This document shows positions 36,201 to 46,252 of a stretch of DNA of 64,000 nucleotides, in pieces. The stretch's first letter is position 1. Every line of letters begins with the position of its first letter. Origin of the DNA: Strix aluco (lineage: Eukaryota; Chordata; Aves; Strigiformes; Strigidae); assembly GCF_031877795.1 (NCBI RefSeq), contig NC_133933.1, positions 94,075,552 through 94,139,551 of the forward strand, read 5' to 3'. Both the position numbers and the translations under genes were made by a program. Below the pieces are notes generated by a model. The model saw only the letters and a program-made list of their open reading frames with translations, ran no database searches and was not told the origin of the DNA.

Positions 36201-39200
36201 AGGTAACAAATAGAAATAAAAAGAATCAGATGATTTGCTCAGGTTTATGTTTTAGAAAGAATGCTAGAAATGCACTACCATTTTAGTTTATTGAATAATT
36301 ACATATAATAACAGTGCTGTCAAATTTTATGTAATCATCACAGAATTAAGTGTTATAACAGTAATGTAGTCTGAATCCACTCATACAGTTTTGTTTGCTT
36401 GTCTTTGTGTGTGTGTGTTTGTGTGTAATGCATGAGAGAGATTGTGTATAATGTCACAGTGTCTCACTATGCAGGTAATAAGCCAAAATACAATACTTAT
36501 TTATTTTGAACTATTTAAGTTTGCATGATGTCTGGTGACTAACTGTGGAAACGGAAGGTTACATTATGTAAAGTTAAATAAAGCTTGAAATGTTTAATTG
36601 GAAGTGAGATTTTTGAATTTTCAAGTAATTCAGCTTGAATTACAGACTAAGATGAAACAGAACTTGATCTAGCTATCTTGTATCATGTACTATGCATTAG
36701 TCACAATTCTTTCCTTTTGTGAATTATCTTTGAAATATGTGCATCATTCTTAACTTTGTGTTCATACATGTAAAATATAATAGGGAAAGGCTGTTATTCA
36801 GCATCTGACATTTGGTGTTGGTCAAAATAAAGGATGTGGAGCAATTTAGACTTCTGATCGATTAAAAAATTCCTGTTGCAGGAAATATAAAGTCCTCTGG
36901 TTTTGAGGAAGAGAAAGATAAAGAAGCTCCATCTCAATAAAAAGTGATTGTAGGATGTAATGGAACTGACAGTATGGATCTGTACTGCGTCGATATGAAT
37001 GACTTTGCCCCTGTAGTCGTTATGAAAACATGTAATATGTGGTTAATTCTTAAACAGGTCTCAATTCGTACAGGGCATGGTTGCTCAGTGTCTTGTGGAA
37101 TTGTCCTCTGCTAAAAGCACGTTTAGATTCACCGTGAAAGGGGATAATGGAAAAATCTATATTCTGGTAAGGTTTTTTTTTTTATCTTTGTCCTGCTGAA
37201 AAAGTTTAACCTATGAATCTCAGCTCCCTAAGATGTATGTTTTATGCTGCTCATGATTGTATGTTTAAAGAAAATTAACAAATTCAGATTCTTCAAATAG
37301 TTCTGAAGAGTTCTGTTCAAGTAAGAAATTTTCCCCCATTTTTAATCCAAGTAGATGTATATATATAAATTTTCTCTATTAATACAGTAACAAAAGTACT
37401 ACAGATGCACCACAAGTAGCACAAAAATAACACTGTTGTATGTATTCAGAAAATATGGAAAGCTTAAGTTTTGACTTTATAACATAAATCTCATCTTCTT
37501 GCTCCAGTGCTTCTTATCTTTAATCACCAGAAATTCATTAAATTGAGTAGAATCTTTCACAAATATTGTTTTAAGTCAGCAGGAGAGTACTTGCAAACAA
37601 AAATAAAATTGCCAGTTATACTTAATGTTCTAATGCTATTAAAATTGGTTAAGCTTGATATTTGAATAGTGACAGCTAAATTCCTCATATTTTAAGATGG
37701 ATAGGAATTTTCATCTGGAATTATCTTGATACTATACACTTGGTATAACCTGGGATGTTTAATTTTATTCATGAACTAAATATAGGCACAGAATTCTGTG
37801 GACTCAGATTTTGCAATTTGTATGAGTAATTCATAGACACAAAGATAAAGAAATACATGATTGTAGATTCCTACCCTGGATAAACTTAGAGATGCACTTT
37901 GTTGAGGTAGGCAATCTAGTGAAATAAACTGTTTTATATATACATTGTCCAAGTTCTATAATTTCTGAACATCCAGGGTCTGAGGTAAGTGTGTATCTGT
38001 TGCTTTTAAATAAATTTTAGTGCCAAGATAACATTTATGCAACCACCGACAAATACTTTTTCTGTTATGATAAAGTAAGTTCTCAACAGCAGACCCATAA
38101 TTGTTACTATGTATAATCTAATTGAGGAGTCATTAAAAATTGTTGTGATTTTTTTCGTTGTAGATTATGTGTTTCCAAGTTCCCTAATATTCTGTTGCTT
38201 AAGTCTAGTAGATTATATAGAACAAACTGGTTATCTTCTAAAGGAAAAAATCACCATATTTAGCAGATTGCCGTTACTCTTAGCTCTGAGTTGCATTTTT
38301 GCCAACCTGTTGAATAGAGGAGCAGGCTGAATTAGCATAGGCACTGGCTTCTGGTTGGCATCCTTTCCTTTTTATTAGTGAGTTATTAGTATTTTTTTGT
38401 GTGTTTAACATCAGAAAGCACTTACTCATGTCCAGGGTGAGGTTCTAGGTACTCTGTACACATCAGCAGGTGTTCTGGAGTTGTGGGTTAAGTCTTAGGA
38501 CTCAGAGGCCTTGTGGACACAAGCGTAATGTAAGCACTGTTTATATTAATGATTGCAAACAGCTAAACAGTAAAAAATGTAGGTGCTTGAGGCTGGTAGT
38601 ACACAGCCAAGTTAGACAAGTGGTCTCATCACTGATGCATCATGGACCAGCTGTCCCACTTGTTTGTTTTGACAATGAGCCAAAGACTCTCATTCACAGT
38701 GTTTGTGCTTATATACGTGAATGCACACAGCTTAGGCTGTGTATGTGATAATTAAAGTTCAGGTCTCTCACAGATCTTTTTAAATTATTTTTTTAAATCA
38801 CAAATATAAGGTATACTCACTTTCCTTATTTCCTCTGCATGTATCAACATTACCAGTTATGGTATTTGCAGATATCATAATATGAGTTTCTGTTGTTTAA
38901 GTTGGGGATAACCAAGTTCCTGCAAGCTATATACTACTTATGTTTGGGGTTTTTTTAAAGGATGACAATAATTAAAGGTCTCTTTGTCTCAGGAAAAAGA
39001 AAAGTAGTGTATACAGATTTCCTTACTTGTCCTAACTATATCTCTGCCCTCTTCACATTCTCTAAAAGATGAATCACTTGCCTCCTCTCTTTGCTCTGCT
39101 ATTGAAGGGTTCCTTACCTTGAAGTTGAATGGCTTACAAGCTAAGAATAAGATGAGGACAGCAAATGGATAGTGAGATAGCAAAATGGTACATTATTGGG

Positions 39201-42200
39201 CAGCATAGCAGCATCTTAATAGATGTCTTTTTTTTTTTTTTGTACTATAATAAGGATAGGTTTGAGAGAGGTAAATAAGTAGTTTTGTGGATGGATACAG
39301 GGAATTCATCCCATGGGTGGGATCAACCTGATAAAACCCAAAAAGATACATCTGTGAAAATCAAAAGGTGTGTGATAGAGTTTGGAGTGTTTTAATACTA
39401 ACTCCAGTCTTTCAGTACTGAATGAAAGATGGTTTTTGGAGTGGGATTAGCCTGCAAAGAGCTTTGAAAGTAAGGCAGCTTGTATTTCAGGAGCAAGTGG
39501 AGAGGTAGTGAGAAGATATCCCAAGAAAATAAATATGTAACAAGATGGGAGAGACCTGTCAATCGGATAGTGATTCTTGGACCATGGCTTGGAGAGCATG
39601 AGCAGAACAAATTTGCATTTGTCAAAGGCTGGAGAGGGGGACATTGCAGTAGTCAAGATGTGAGATGAGTACCTTGTTGAGGCTTAGCAACCCAGCTCTT
39701 GTAGAGAGCTTTATTCTTTGTGAAGTATGAGGAAACCACATCTTTACCTGAACAGTCTGAATGTGAGGACAAAGAAGCTGTAATGGAAGATGTTTTCATT
39801 ACTGACCTGTGTGATGATGAAAGTAATGGTAATGTCTGCAATAACTAAGAAGGAACTAGCAAGGAAGAACAACAGCTTTTTTTTTAGCCATGTTAAATTC
39901 GAATTGATGCCTAATTGTCTGCAAATTGATGCTGGAGACACAGGTTGAGATTTTAGGAAACTGATCACAGAATGTAAATTGTCGTATTTCACCTGTTTGA
40001 ATCAAGTGTCATAAAGTATAACTGAGATTTGTTGCAGCTTTTCTCCTAGGAGCATCTTGGAAGCCTATTGACAAGGTGATTTAAAAAAGAAAACAAACCA
40101 AAAACAATGAAAAAAATACCAACAAAAAACCAAACACTTTCTTCTGATGCTGTCATTTCAGAAGAAGTCATCAATCTGCACTACCAATGAATTCTAAACT
40201 TTATATATTCATCTTTCTGTAAAGGTTCTTTTCTTACTGAAGTTAATATGAAAGGAATTGGGTTGTGCAGGCTCTGCTGTACAAAGCAGTAGAGAGGAAG
40301 GAAAAATTGTACATTGCGAGTAACATAGTTGAAAGCACAGATCAAAATGGAAAACTATGTTAGCCCAGAAATAACATGTATAAACTGCTTTGAGTCAACA
40401 CACAGAGTATTGGTGAGTGATTGCTCATTCAGACCAAAAGCAAGATCAAAAAATAATTCATGCATGAGGGAAAGAAGGAAATTATTGCCTGAAGAAGCAA
40501 ATGTAGTTCAGAAGTTGATTTTCTCATGGCCAAGTGTCCTTCTATCCGCAAAGATTCATTTGCTTTCTCTGTATTGTGTGCTAAATTATTGATACAGATC
40601 TGTTGCATCGCTGTTGAGACAAAGACATACTCTGAACAAGTGGTAGAACATTATTGTCAGATGCCACATATCCACACTTGTGGTAGAAGGAAGTACTCTT
40701 CAGATGGACCGTGTTGCAAATGAGATGGTTTGGTTGCTTTCTCTAAAGCAGTTGCAGAAGCATTCTGAAAGGAGTAGGCAGCTGTTGCTGCATTGTTCCC
40801 TTGACTAGTTTGAAGGATATTCCCCTTCTGAAAAGCATCCCAGGAGGCTCCTACACAGGGAAATATTAATAAATTCGAAAGGAAGGAACTCTGTTTAGTT
40901 AAAGCAAACCTGGCAGTGGTCTGTGTGTATAGGTCACTTCTGTTTTTTTTCCCCCTTTTCTCCACACCTCTTAACACTTGGCTTAAAGCACCATGTGTAA
41001 TGGTCCTAGCTAATGAGGTATATTTTGCAGTTTAGGCTATGACTGTGTACAGTGAGTTACCAGAGCAAAACTGATGAACAGCCACTTGCTAAGCCAAGTG
41101 CAGTTGCTTGTCATCATTTATGTGCATATGCTAAAGTGATTCTCCTCCTCCCATCCCCTCCCAAGACATCTTTATCAATATATCTCATTCCTCCTTTATG
41201 AAGCTTCCACTGTAATGTTCTGAGCCTTGGGCTCTGTTAAATTGTGACTGTCACATTCAATTACGACATATACTATGTGTCCTGTTAACGGTGGCTTTCT
41301 CCCTCCACAGGGGATATCATATGTCTGCTACCTAACATCATGTAACTTGTTTTATGTGAAGCTCATTCGGTCATGAGATGCAGAAGATTACTCTCTAGTG
41401 AGCACCACTGCATATATCCTGTTTTCTAGGATAAATATTTAATATATAAACATTTCATACAGGCTCAGGACTTGTAAAAATTGATTTCCATTGGTAACTC
41501 AGATCACTACTGCAGGCTGTGAATAAAGGAAAAGCCTTTTTTGTACAGTGCATAGCATGAAAGCCCTGAATTCAAGTTGGAACACTGATGCACAATCATG
41601 CAAAGATTAAATAAGATCCATAATGGGATGCAAAGAGTTCAGATTTCTCAAAACTCTCCCTGGTAAATATCCTGTGAATTGCTGTGAGCAAGTAGTGCTG
41701 AAGAATTCCAGTCCCATTACCAAATTTGATCAAGATCCTTTTTCCAAGTAAGGGTCTGTTACAGCCGTGTGAAAATCCCAGCCTGCCTTTTAGATCACAT
41801 TAATTGTTGTCATTTTCCTTGCATGTTTTAGCTCCATCCAGTCATAACTATCATGCTTTTTAAAAAAATCCTTAATTTTTGGCAATTCCAGTGGGTAGTC
41901 TTTAAGTTCCCTGTCTTTAGCCCTCAGTTGTTCAACACCATATGCTTGACTATTTCCTAAAAAACTATCAAATTAGAGAAGTAATCCATTTGGTACTTAA
42001 ACAGACGACTTGGGACTGTGTCTTTTGTTACTATCAAAGGGAATGTGCTGCAGCCACAAAAAGAGGCAGCTTCACAGAAATGATGTTCTTAAGATTGACT
42101 GATAAATCAGGCATCGGTTTATTGTATTAACCTGTTTTTCTCCACTAGAAGCTGTGCAGACTGTGCTGAATAATAAAATGTCAATTTATGTCTGTTAACA

Positions 42201-42489
42201 CTTTGTTAGAAGCTTTGTAAGAATGTGGCTTTAGTATCAGCTGATATAGGATCAGAGTAAAGGGAGAAATTGAAATTCATGTAATCTAGAGTAAAATACA
42301 TTATTTCTTCATTTTATAGATATGGCTTTTAAATTCTGACACATTGCTGGTGGAGTCTTTAGGAAGTTCCTCCTCCCACAGTGTTTTTACATTGTTTGGA
42401 GATATTTTCATGCCTAGCTCTGGACCAGTGGGGACCTGGAATGCTGTCAAAGTCCTTTACCAGCCATGCATTAAAAGCAAGAATAAGGA
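18228..42489 (+). CDS. UBE3D: UBE3D, E3 ubiquitin-protein ligase E3D (exons 1-8 of a spliced gene, 3' end missing)
   Basis: Eight exons join in phase: 18228-18289, 18852-19054, 20988-21078, 28141-28372, 33561-33630, 36133-36202, 37058-37166 and 42320-42489. They encode residues 1 to about 336. The product matches vertebrate UBE3D (UBE2CBP/H10BH), which binds UbcH10/UBE2C and can self-ubiquitinate. Its yeast relative Ipa1, and UBE3D itself, have been linked to the mRNA 3'-end endonuclease CPSF73. Conserved blocks are LPAGVRLAPSSCRGL, YCQSCGD (Cys108/Cys111), LRVLPLPSENW, WCCHPNPFA (Cys140/141), ICKCCKTMLGETVSS (Cys206/208/209), FVQGMVAQCLVELSSAKSTF and WNAVKVLYQPCIKSKN. The paired cysteines suggest metal binding. 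Human UBE3D has 389 residues, so about 52 C-terminal residues are encoded beyond exon 8 and were not found in the window. The N-terminus before QSALL is a few residues shorter than in human. Confidence 0.93.
18290..18851 (+). other. UBE3D: UBE3D intron 1
   Basis: Short GC-rich intron wholly inside the CpG island, with gt-ag ends. It contains an ATG at 18,514 that is in frame with exon 2 with no stop between. Confidence 0.8.
18852..19054 (+). CDS. UBE3D: UBE3D coding exon 2 (residues 21-88)
   Basis: The acceptor is gtccccag at 18,851 and the donor gccg|gtaagg at 19054/19055. The exon carries LPAGVRLAPSSCRGL followed by GEGLHLRLRL, diagnostic of UBE3D. The first half (residues 22-55) is poorly conserved and Ala/Arg-rich. 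Phase checks: one base completes Arg21, and one base is left for Asp89. The same frame stays open upstream into intron 1 as far as an ATG at 18,514. Confidence 0.88.
19055..20987 (+). other. UBE3D: UBE3D intron 2
   Basis: The first part leaves the CpG island; the rest is AT-rich. Apart from a short ACATATATAT tandem at 20,101-20,153 I recognise nothing in it. Confidence 0.75.
20101..20153. repeat. AT-rich short tandem repeat
   Basis: Imperfect repeats of a roughly 15 nt unit built on tgacatatatat, in UBE3D intron 2. The alternating purine-pyrimidine content could form hairpins. Confidence 0.8.
20988..21078 (+). CDS. UBE3D: UBE3D coding exon 3 (residues 89-118 and 2 nt of codon 119)
   Basis: The acceptor is tctatag at 20,987 and the donor ccg|gtgagt at 21078/21079. 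It encodes DLGFALSENLKPQKNYVFY followed by CQSCGDIIVKD, matching the human CQSCGEVIIKD block. Cys108 and Cys111 form a CxxC pair. The start of the exon (residues 89-103) is variable between species. Confidence 0.92.
23274..24309 (-). mobile_element. Solo LTR of an avian ERV family (about 1.04 kb), copy A
   Basis: Plus-strand ends are TGTGGTGGGTTGACTGGCTG and ...AACCCAATACA. The LTR is read on the minus strand, starting TGTATTGGGTTTGCGTGCC, with TATA-like atatttaag near 24,134-24,126 and a poly(A) signal AATAAA at 23,457-23,452. It is flanked by a perfect 5 bp duplication, aggct at 23,269-23,273 and at 24,310-24,314. No gag/pol/env lies next to it. Its middle (about 23,670-24,000) is a degenerate tandem array, period about 45 bp with about seven units, each carrying a ctgctccagcgtggg-like core. 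That array keeps a spurious plus-strand frame open (23,602-24,162). Confidence 0.88.
23670..24005. repeat. Degenerate ~45 bp tandem array inside LTR copy A
   Basis: The core ctccagcgtgggtcc recurs near 23,675, 23,721 (as ctccaacatgggtcc), 23,769, 23,817, 23,864, 23,918 and 23,969. Spacing is about 45-55 bp. Units often carry a cccatgggctgcagctcttc segment. The same architecture is present in copy B, so it is a property of the family. Confidence 0.8.
25180..26189 (-). mobile_element. Solo LTR, copy B (about 1.0 kb), same family as copy A
   Basis: Plus-strand ends are TGTCGTGGTTTAAGCCCAGA and ...AAACCCAACGCA. Inside are the same blocks as copy A: 'agaaatacaaccaaatctta', 'cttcttcccgggctgag', the ctgctccagcgtgggtcc tandem units, 'ccccttcttaaatacgttat' (TATA region on the minus strand near 26,028) and 'attggctcggccttggccag'. 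The outer 100 bp at the left differ from copy A. No clean target duplication is seen (ctgcc against ccaca). A CCA trinucleotide run sits at about 25,374-25,388. The open frame 25,620-26,246 is a by-product of the array. Confidence 0.82.
28040..28056. repeat. Poly(C) run, 17 nt
   Basis: A run of 17 C that ends 84 nt before UBE3D exon 4. Its length is likely unstable and hard to sequence. Confidence 0.9.
28141..28372 (+). CDS. UBE3D: UBE3D coding exon 4 (residues 119-196)
   Basis: The acceptor cccttttag ends at 28,140 and the donor ttg|gtaaag is at 28372/28373. One base completes Arg119 and the exon ends in phase 0. It encodes KFLRVLPLPSENWSALVEEW and then CCHPNPFA, nearly identical to human LRVLPLPSENWGALVGEWCCHPDPFA. 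This includes Cys140, Cys141 and Cys158, the last in the LHPQHDDCFLGD block. This is the region compared with BRAT1 and proposed to bind CPSF73. The last 25 residues, with a CC at 181-182, are variable. Confidence 0.95.
28373..33560 (+). other. UBE3D: UBE3D intron 4 (about 5.2 kb)
   Basis: AT-rich and without a recognised repeat family. It contains an unexplained 197-codon open frame at 29,168-29,761, which has no motif I can name and whose hydrophobic Leu/Ile runs come from T-rich composition. It is not called as a gene. Confidence 0.65.
33561..33630 (+). CDS. UBE3D: UBE3D coding exon 5 (residues 197-219)
   Basis: The acceptor gtcctacag ends at 33,560 and the donor cag|gtatgg is at 33630/33631. 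It encodes KSEENTRVICKCCKTMLGET plus VSS, matching human ANTKVICKRCKVMLGETVSS. Cys206 and Cys209 provide a second CxxC pair. One base is left for Asp220. Confidence 0.94.
33880..35350 (+). mobile_element. Ancient CR1 LINE fragment in UBE3D intron 5
   Basis: Decayed RT region in sense to UBE3D. Visible pieces in order are: 'gagaaattacaggttggttg' (NYRLV block) near 33,928; LIITDLEAKEMIADSQAGV at about 33,994-34,050 (pattern DSQHGF before the RT motif A region); LNSRSFNKTKFEV near 34,440 (pattern FNK.KC.VL); and 'aatttcctaacagtgaggat' near 35,165, with a TGGAAxxGG-like remnant near 35,208. Stops and frame shifts are frequent, so it is old. The outer limits are approximate. Confidence 0.7.
36133..36202 (+). 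CDS. UBE3D: UBE3D coding exon 6 (residues 220-242 and 2 nt of codon 243)
   Basis: The acceptor cattttag ends at 36,132 and the donor caag|gtaaca is at 36202/36203. It encodes DTIKYYVTEVIIRPSEESFS and then PTP, matching human TKFYMTEIIIQSSERSF. The human protein has been mapped as binding UBE2C just after this region. Confidence 0.94.
36203..37057 (+). other. UBE3D: UBE3D intron 6
   Basis: AT-rich intron with a short GT-rich microsatellite at about 36,404-36,426. Nothing else was recognised. Confidence 0.8.
36404..36426. repeat. Interrupted (GT)n microsatellite
   Basis: A run of gtgtgtgtgtgtttgtgtgt in intron 6 of UBE3D. Confidence 0.85.
37058..37166 (+). CDS. UBE3D: UBE3D coding exon 7 (residues 243-279)
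   Basis: The acceptor taaacag ends at 37,057 and the donor ctg|gtaagg is at 37166/37167. It encodes SQFVQGMVAQCLVELSSAKS followed by TFRFTVKGDNGKIYIL, matching human SWFVQSVIAQCLVQLSSARSTFRFTIQG. The exon starts by completing Arg243 and ends in phase 0. Confidence 0.95.
37167..42319 (+). other. UBE3D: UBE3D intron 7 (about 5.2 kb)
   Basis: AT-rich. Scattered open frames of 60-106 codons carry no motif. I recognise no repeat family in it, although 39.3-40.9 kb has a less AT-rich texture that could be an old, unnamed insertion. Confidence 0.6.
42320..42489 (+). CDS. UBE3D: UBE3D coding exon 8 (residues 280-335 and 2 nt of codon 336)
   Basis: The acceptor ttttatag ends at 42,319 and the donor gga|gtaagt is at 42489/42490. 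It starts IWLLNSDTLLVESLGSSSSH and ends WNAVKVLYQPCIKSKNK, matching human LWLLNSDSL and AWSAVKVLYQPCIKSRNE. If the donor is not used, the next codons are GAG TAA, so readthrough would stop after residue 336. The remaining exon(s), about 52 codons, are not visible downstream. Confidence 0.95.
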
Positions 42490-45400
42490 GTAAGTACAGT
42501 CTTTTCTCACCTCACGTTCTGATCTTTGATTTGTTTTGCATTTCAGGGCAGCAATATTTCTTTGAGGTTCTTTGGACAGTCCATTAATCTCAGAGATGTA
42601 TCTCTTTGAAATTACATAATTTTTTTTTAATTTGGGGTTTTTTTTAAGGAAAACGGCAGAGAAGTAGTATTTGGTTTCTGTTACAGCCAGAGAGAATCTT
42701 GTTGTTAAATTTTTGCACTGTAATAATAAAATGTAGACCAAAAAGTTATGTTGTTTCTAGGGGCACGTGTAGATAACTTAGGTAAATGATTCAAATAGAA
42801 GTTGTCTCTGTTACACAGGAGAGTAATGTGCTTTTTTATTTATGCAGTTTTTCCCTGTGTTAGCTCACTGCACTTCTAGAGCTTGGTCATTTTTCTGGCT
42901 CTGTTGACAGAAGCTGGAAAGATGGTGGTGCCATGAATCTTATGGAGGGTCAGTGAGTTCTGTCCATATGGTCTCAGAAGCATGCTGCTCTGCAGCTGTA
43001 GCTCCAGGTGATGTAATTCAGGGAGGAGGAAAAATTGAGGGGAGATAAAGAGCATGGGCTGACTCTTGGATGATGTGTAAATTTAGTCAGATCTCCCTCT
43101 TTGCCTTCAATTTCTGTGTTTTGTGTGAAAATCTGATCTCATCTGTCAAGTTACTTACACAAGTGACCCTCTCTGCACTCCCCTGGTAAAGAATTTGGAC
43201 CTCTTTGGTACAAGCCAGGAGGGTAGAGGTGGGTAGTTAGTAGTTTAGCAAATGATACCTGCCTGTTTCAGCTTCAGTCTTGATGGTTTTTTACCTGAAA
43301 AATATGCTTTGTTTTGCAAGAGAAAGAGCTGTTCACAGGACTGGAATTTGTTTAAGTCAAGTTATCGTCAGTATTCCAGGAGCTGTCTGATGGGTTGGAA
43401 TAAACTAGCGTAATGACCATCTCTGTATACACGGACAATGCATCTAACAGTGTCCCTGTTAAAAGATACCTATGCATATAGCCTAGCAGAATAATATGAA
43501 TAATGCTCTATCAGTATAGCATACTCTCAGCATATAGCATATCCTCAAAGTCCTTTCTAGATAAGATTCAGAAGTTCATTGAGTTATCTAATTAGCCTCT
43601 CTGTGTTTAACTTTTAACTTGCTTTCGGCCCAGTGGTGGCATTAATTCAAAAAGAAATGGGGCTCTGAGAGAAGGGGAAAGAGAAGAGGCAAGGAAGGAG
43701 ATTGAATACAATGCCACATAAATGTTTTTCTTGGATGTGTCCAAGTCTACTGGGGCCCTCATAAAGGAAACATTCGATTTCAGCAAGCTTTGAAGTCTAC
43801 ATTATGAAAAACATATGCCTAACATGTTGAAGTCTTTATCTGTTGGAGAGCAGAAATAAGAGAATATTGATTAAGCAGTGTCTCCAGTGTTTGCAGATGA
43901 TGGAATATGATTTTAGCATAATTTTCTGATTTTGTTTCTGCAGTGATAGAACCACTTAAATAGTGATTTGGTTTTGTTGTTTTTCCTTTAAATTCTTGGA
44001 AACTAGATGACAGAATTAAAGAGATATGGATGTATTTCAAATTTAGAAGATATTCCCTCCAGATTCAGTCAGTACACAACTAATTTATATCCCAAGACCT
44101 CATAAAAATGCAACAAAAATGTTGTCTCGGACAAACAACCATGTGCTATGAACTTAAATATTTTAATAGGAGAAATATATACCTTACAAGAATGTGTGAT
44201 TTGTCGCAGTGTTTTTCCTGAAAGTTGCCAAGCGTATCCTTTTATTTTTCAAGCATCCAATATTGAATAGCTGAAATAAACTCTGACATAGGCAGAGAAT
44301 GCAAAATTCTAATGTTTAGAAAAAAGGTCATACTAGATTATTAATGTTATTCGTGTAAGAGAAAAAACTACCTTTATTAATGTAGTATCTTCAGAAGTTG
44401 TCACTGGAAAACCTCTGTGATCTAAATGTTATTTAGCAATCCAAAATACATCTTAAAGTATTATCATTTAAACTACTTATTCTTAGAATGGGAGATATTG
44501 CAAGAAACACTACCTTCTCTAAAATGAAGGATACTTCACTTACCACGCTTGTCTTACAGAAGTGTAACTTACAGTTTTGCTTTTCAAGTTTCAATTCTTT
44601 ATCACTGAGAAGATTTAATTACCTTAACACACATTCAGTTACTTTGACATGTTACTGAGATAAAAGTCATATCTACTTAGAAAAACATTCACAAATGCTC
44701 TTCTTGAATGGAGTTCTCAGCCGCAGAATTTTACTGTGAGATTATATTCAGTTCTTTCCATTTTCCCACACAAACTTGTTACAAATCACTTGTTTCTGAA
44801 GATTACTTTGTATTTATCTTTGGGATTTTGCAGTGAGCAGAAGGCAGAGCTGAGGTTTTAATTCTCCTCTGACAGTAATTGCCATCTTCCCTGTCCAGTC
44901 CCTGGACAAATGCAAAAATGGAAGAGAAGGAACAGAGGGTTCTTTTTAAGGTTCAGAAACCAAAGTAACTATTGGGTTAGTATTGTTTTTCATTTATATA
45001 TTTCCAATAAAGAACGCTAAGAAGGACATTAGCACTTCAGTCTGTTTCCACTAACTTATTTATCAGTTGTCTTGAAGTACTGCCTGGATCTGTGCAATAA
45101 GACTGAAGTCTTTCTGTATTGAAGAGGAATGTAAACACAGCAGAAGCAAAAACATCAAAACCAGTACAACTTATTTAATGTAATGTGTTTGCATTTAAAT
45201 CTCAAATATGATTTCAAGAATTCTGAACAAAATGTCTGATTTCTTGAGTAGTGCAAGTTCCACATTCTGATAATAATTATAATACTTACCTTGTTTGTTT
45301 CTGCACACACACCTGCCTTTGAAATAATGCAAAGGTTTCAGAGCCCATGGTCTGCTCCCTGTGAGTGGGGAGTAAGCAAGGATACCTCCAGTGTAGGAAG

Positions 45401-46236
45401 CAGTCAGCAGGAGGTCTGCTTGTGACCTAGACCCCAACAGTTGCAAGGGATAAGCATGAATCCTAATATCCTGTGGCATGTCAGAGAGCCTCTTCAGTTG
45501 TTGTGAGTCACCTTCAGTTGTTGCGAAGCACCTTTCTTATCTGTGGACACTGCAGAATCTGCTGGGTAGCTGTAAGCTAGAAATAAAAGCATTTATGTGT
45601 AATATCTAAATATAATAGCATAATCACACATTGTAAACATGGCTGAAGAAATGAAAGAAAAACTGTACTTGGTCTACTTAAACAAGCACAAATCTACTGA
45701 CTCTAGGTAAATACACAGTTCCATGGTAGCAGTCAAGGTCTCGGGCTTTGTGAAATTCTCCCCTGGCAAGCTGCCTCTGCTAGAGAGAGCCTAACTGGGA
45801 TTGCCTAATAATTCACATTCAGGCACCCCCTTTTTGAGGTAACCCTTAGGTTCAGATTCCTTGGGACATGCTTGACTATTTCTCTTGGAGTGTAGTAGCT
45901 TTTATAAGCGATCTTTCTTTTCAAGACCTGTAGGGTGTCAGCAGAAATTTACGGTCTCACTCCAAAACTCATTTTATTCCTTCTTTATTCAGAGCACAGT
46001 TTTGCAATTCTTCATAATTAACATAATGCTTATTTCTCTTCCTTAGATATGGAAGTGTTTTTTTCCCCTTAAACTAGGAATTATGTCTAGTGAACACTGT
46101 GCTTCAGTGAATAACAGAACTCTCTTTCCTCCAGTAAATCACTGGGATATCTATCACTGCACTTTACATTCAGTATTACTGTAAATGCTAACAATGCAGA
46201 GGAAACAAACATTTGAGTAGGGTAAATGTTCGTCGT
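42490..46236 (+). other. UBE3D: UBE3D intron 8, left part
   Basis: AT-rich, with no recognised exon for the missing UBE3D C-terminus and no named repeat. Open frames here are short and featureless. Confidence 0.6.
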
Positions 46237-46252
46237 TCACAGAATCACAAAG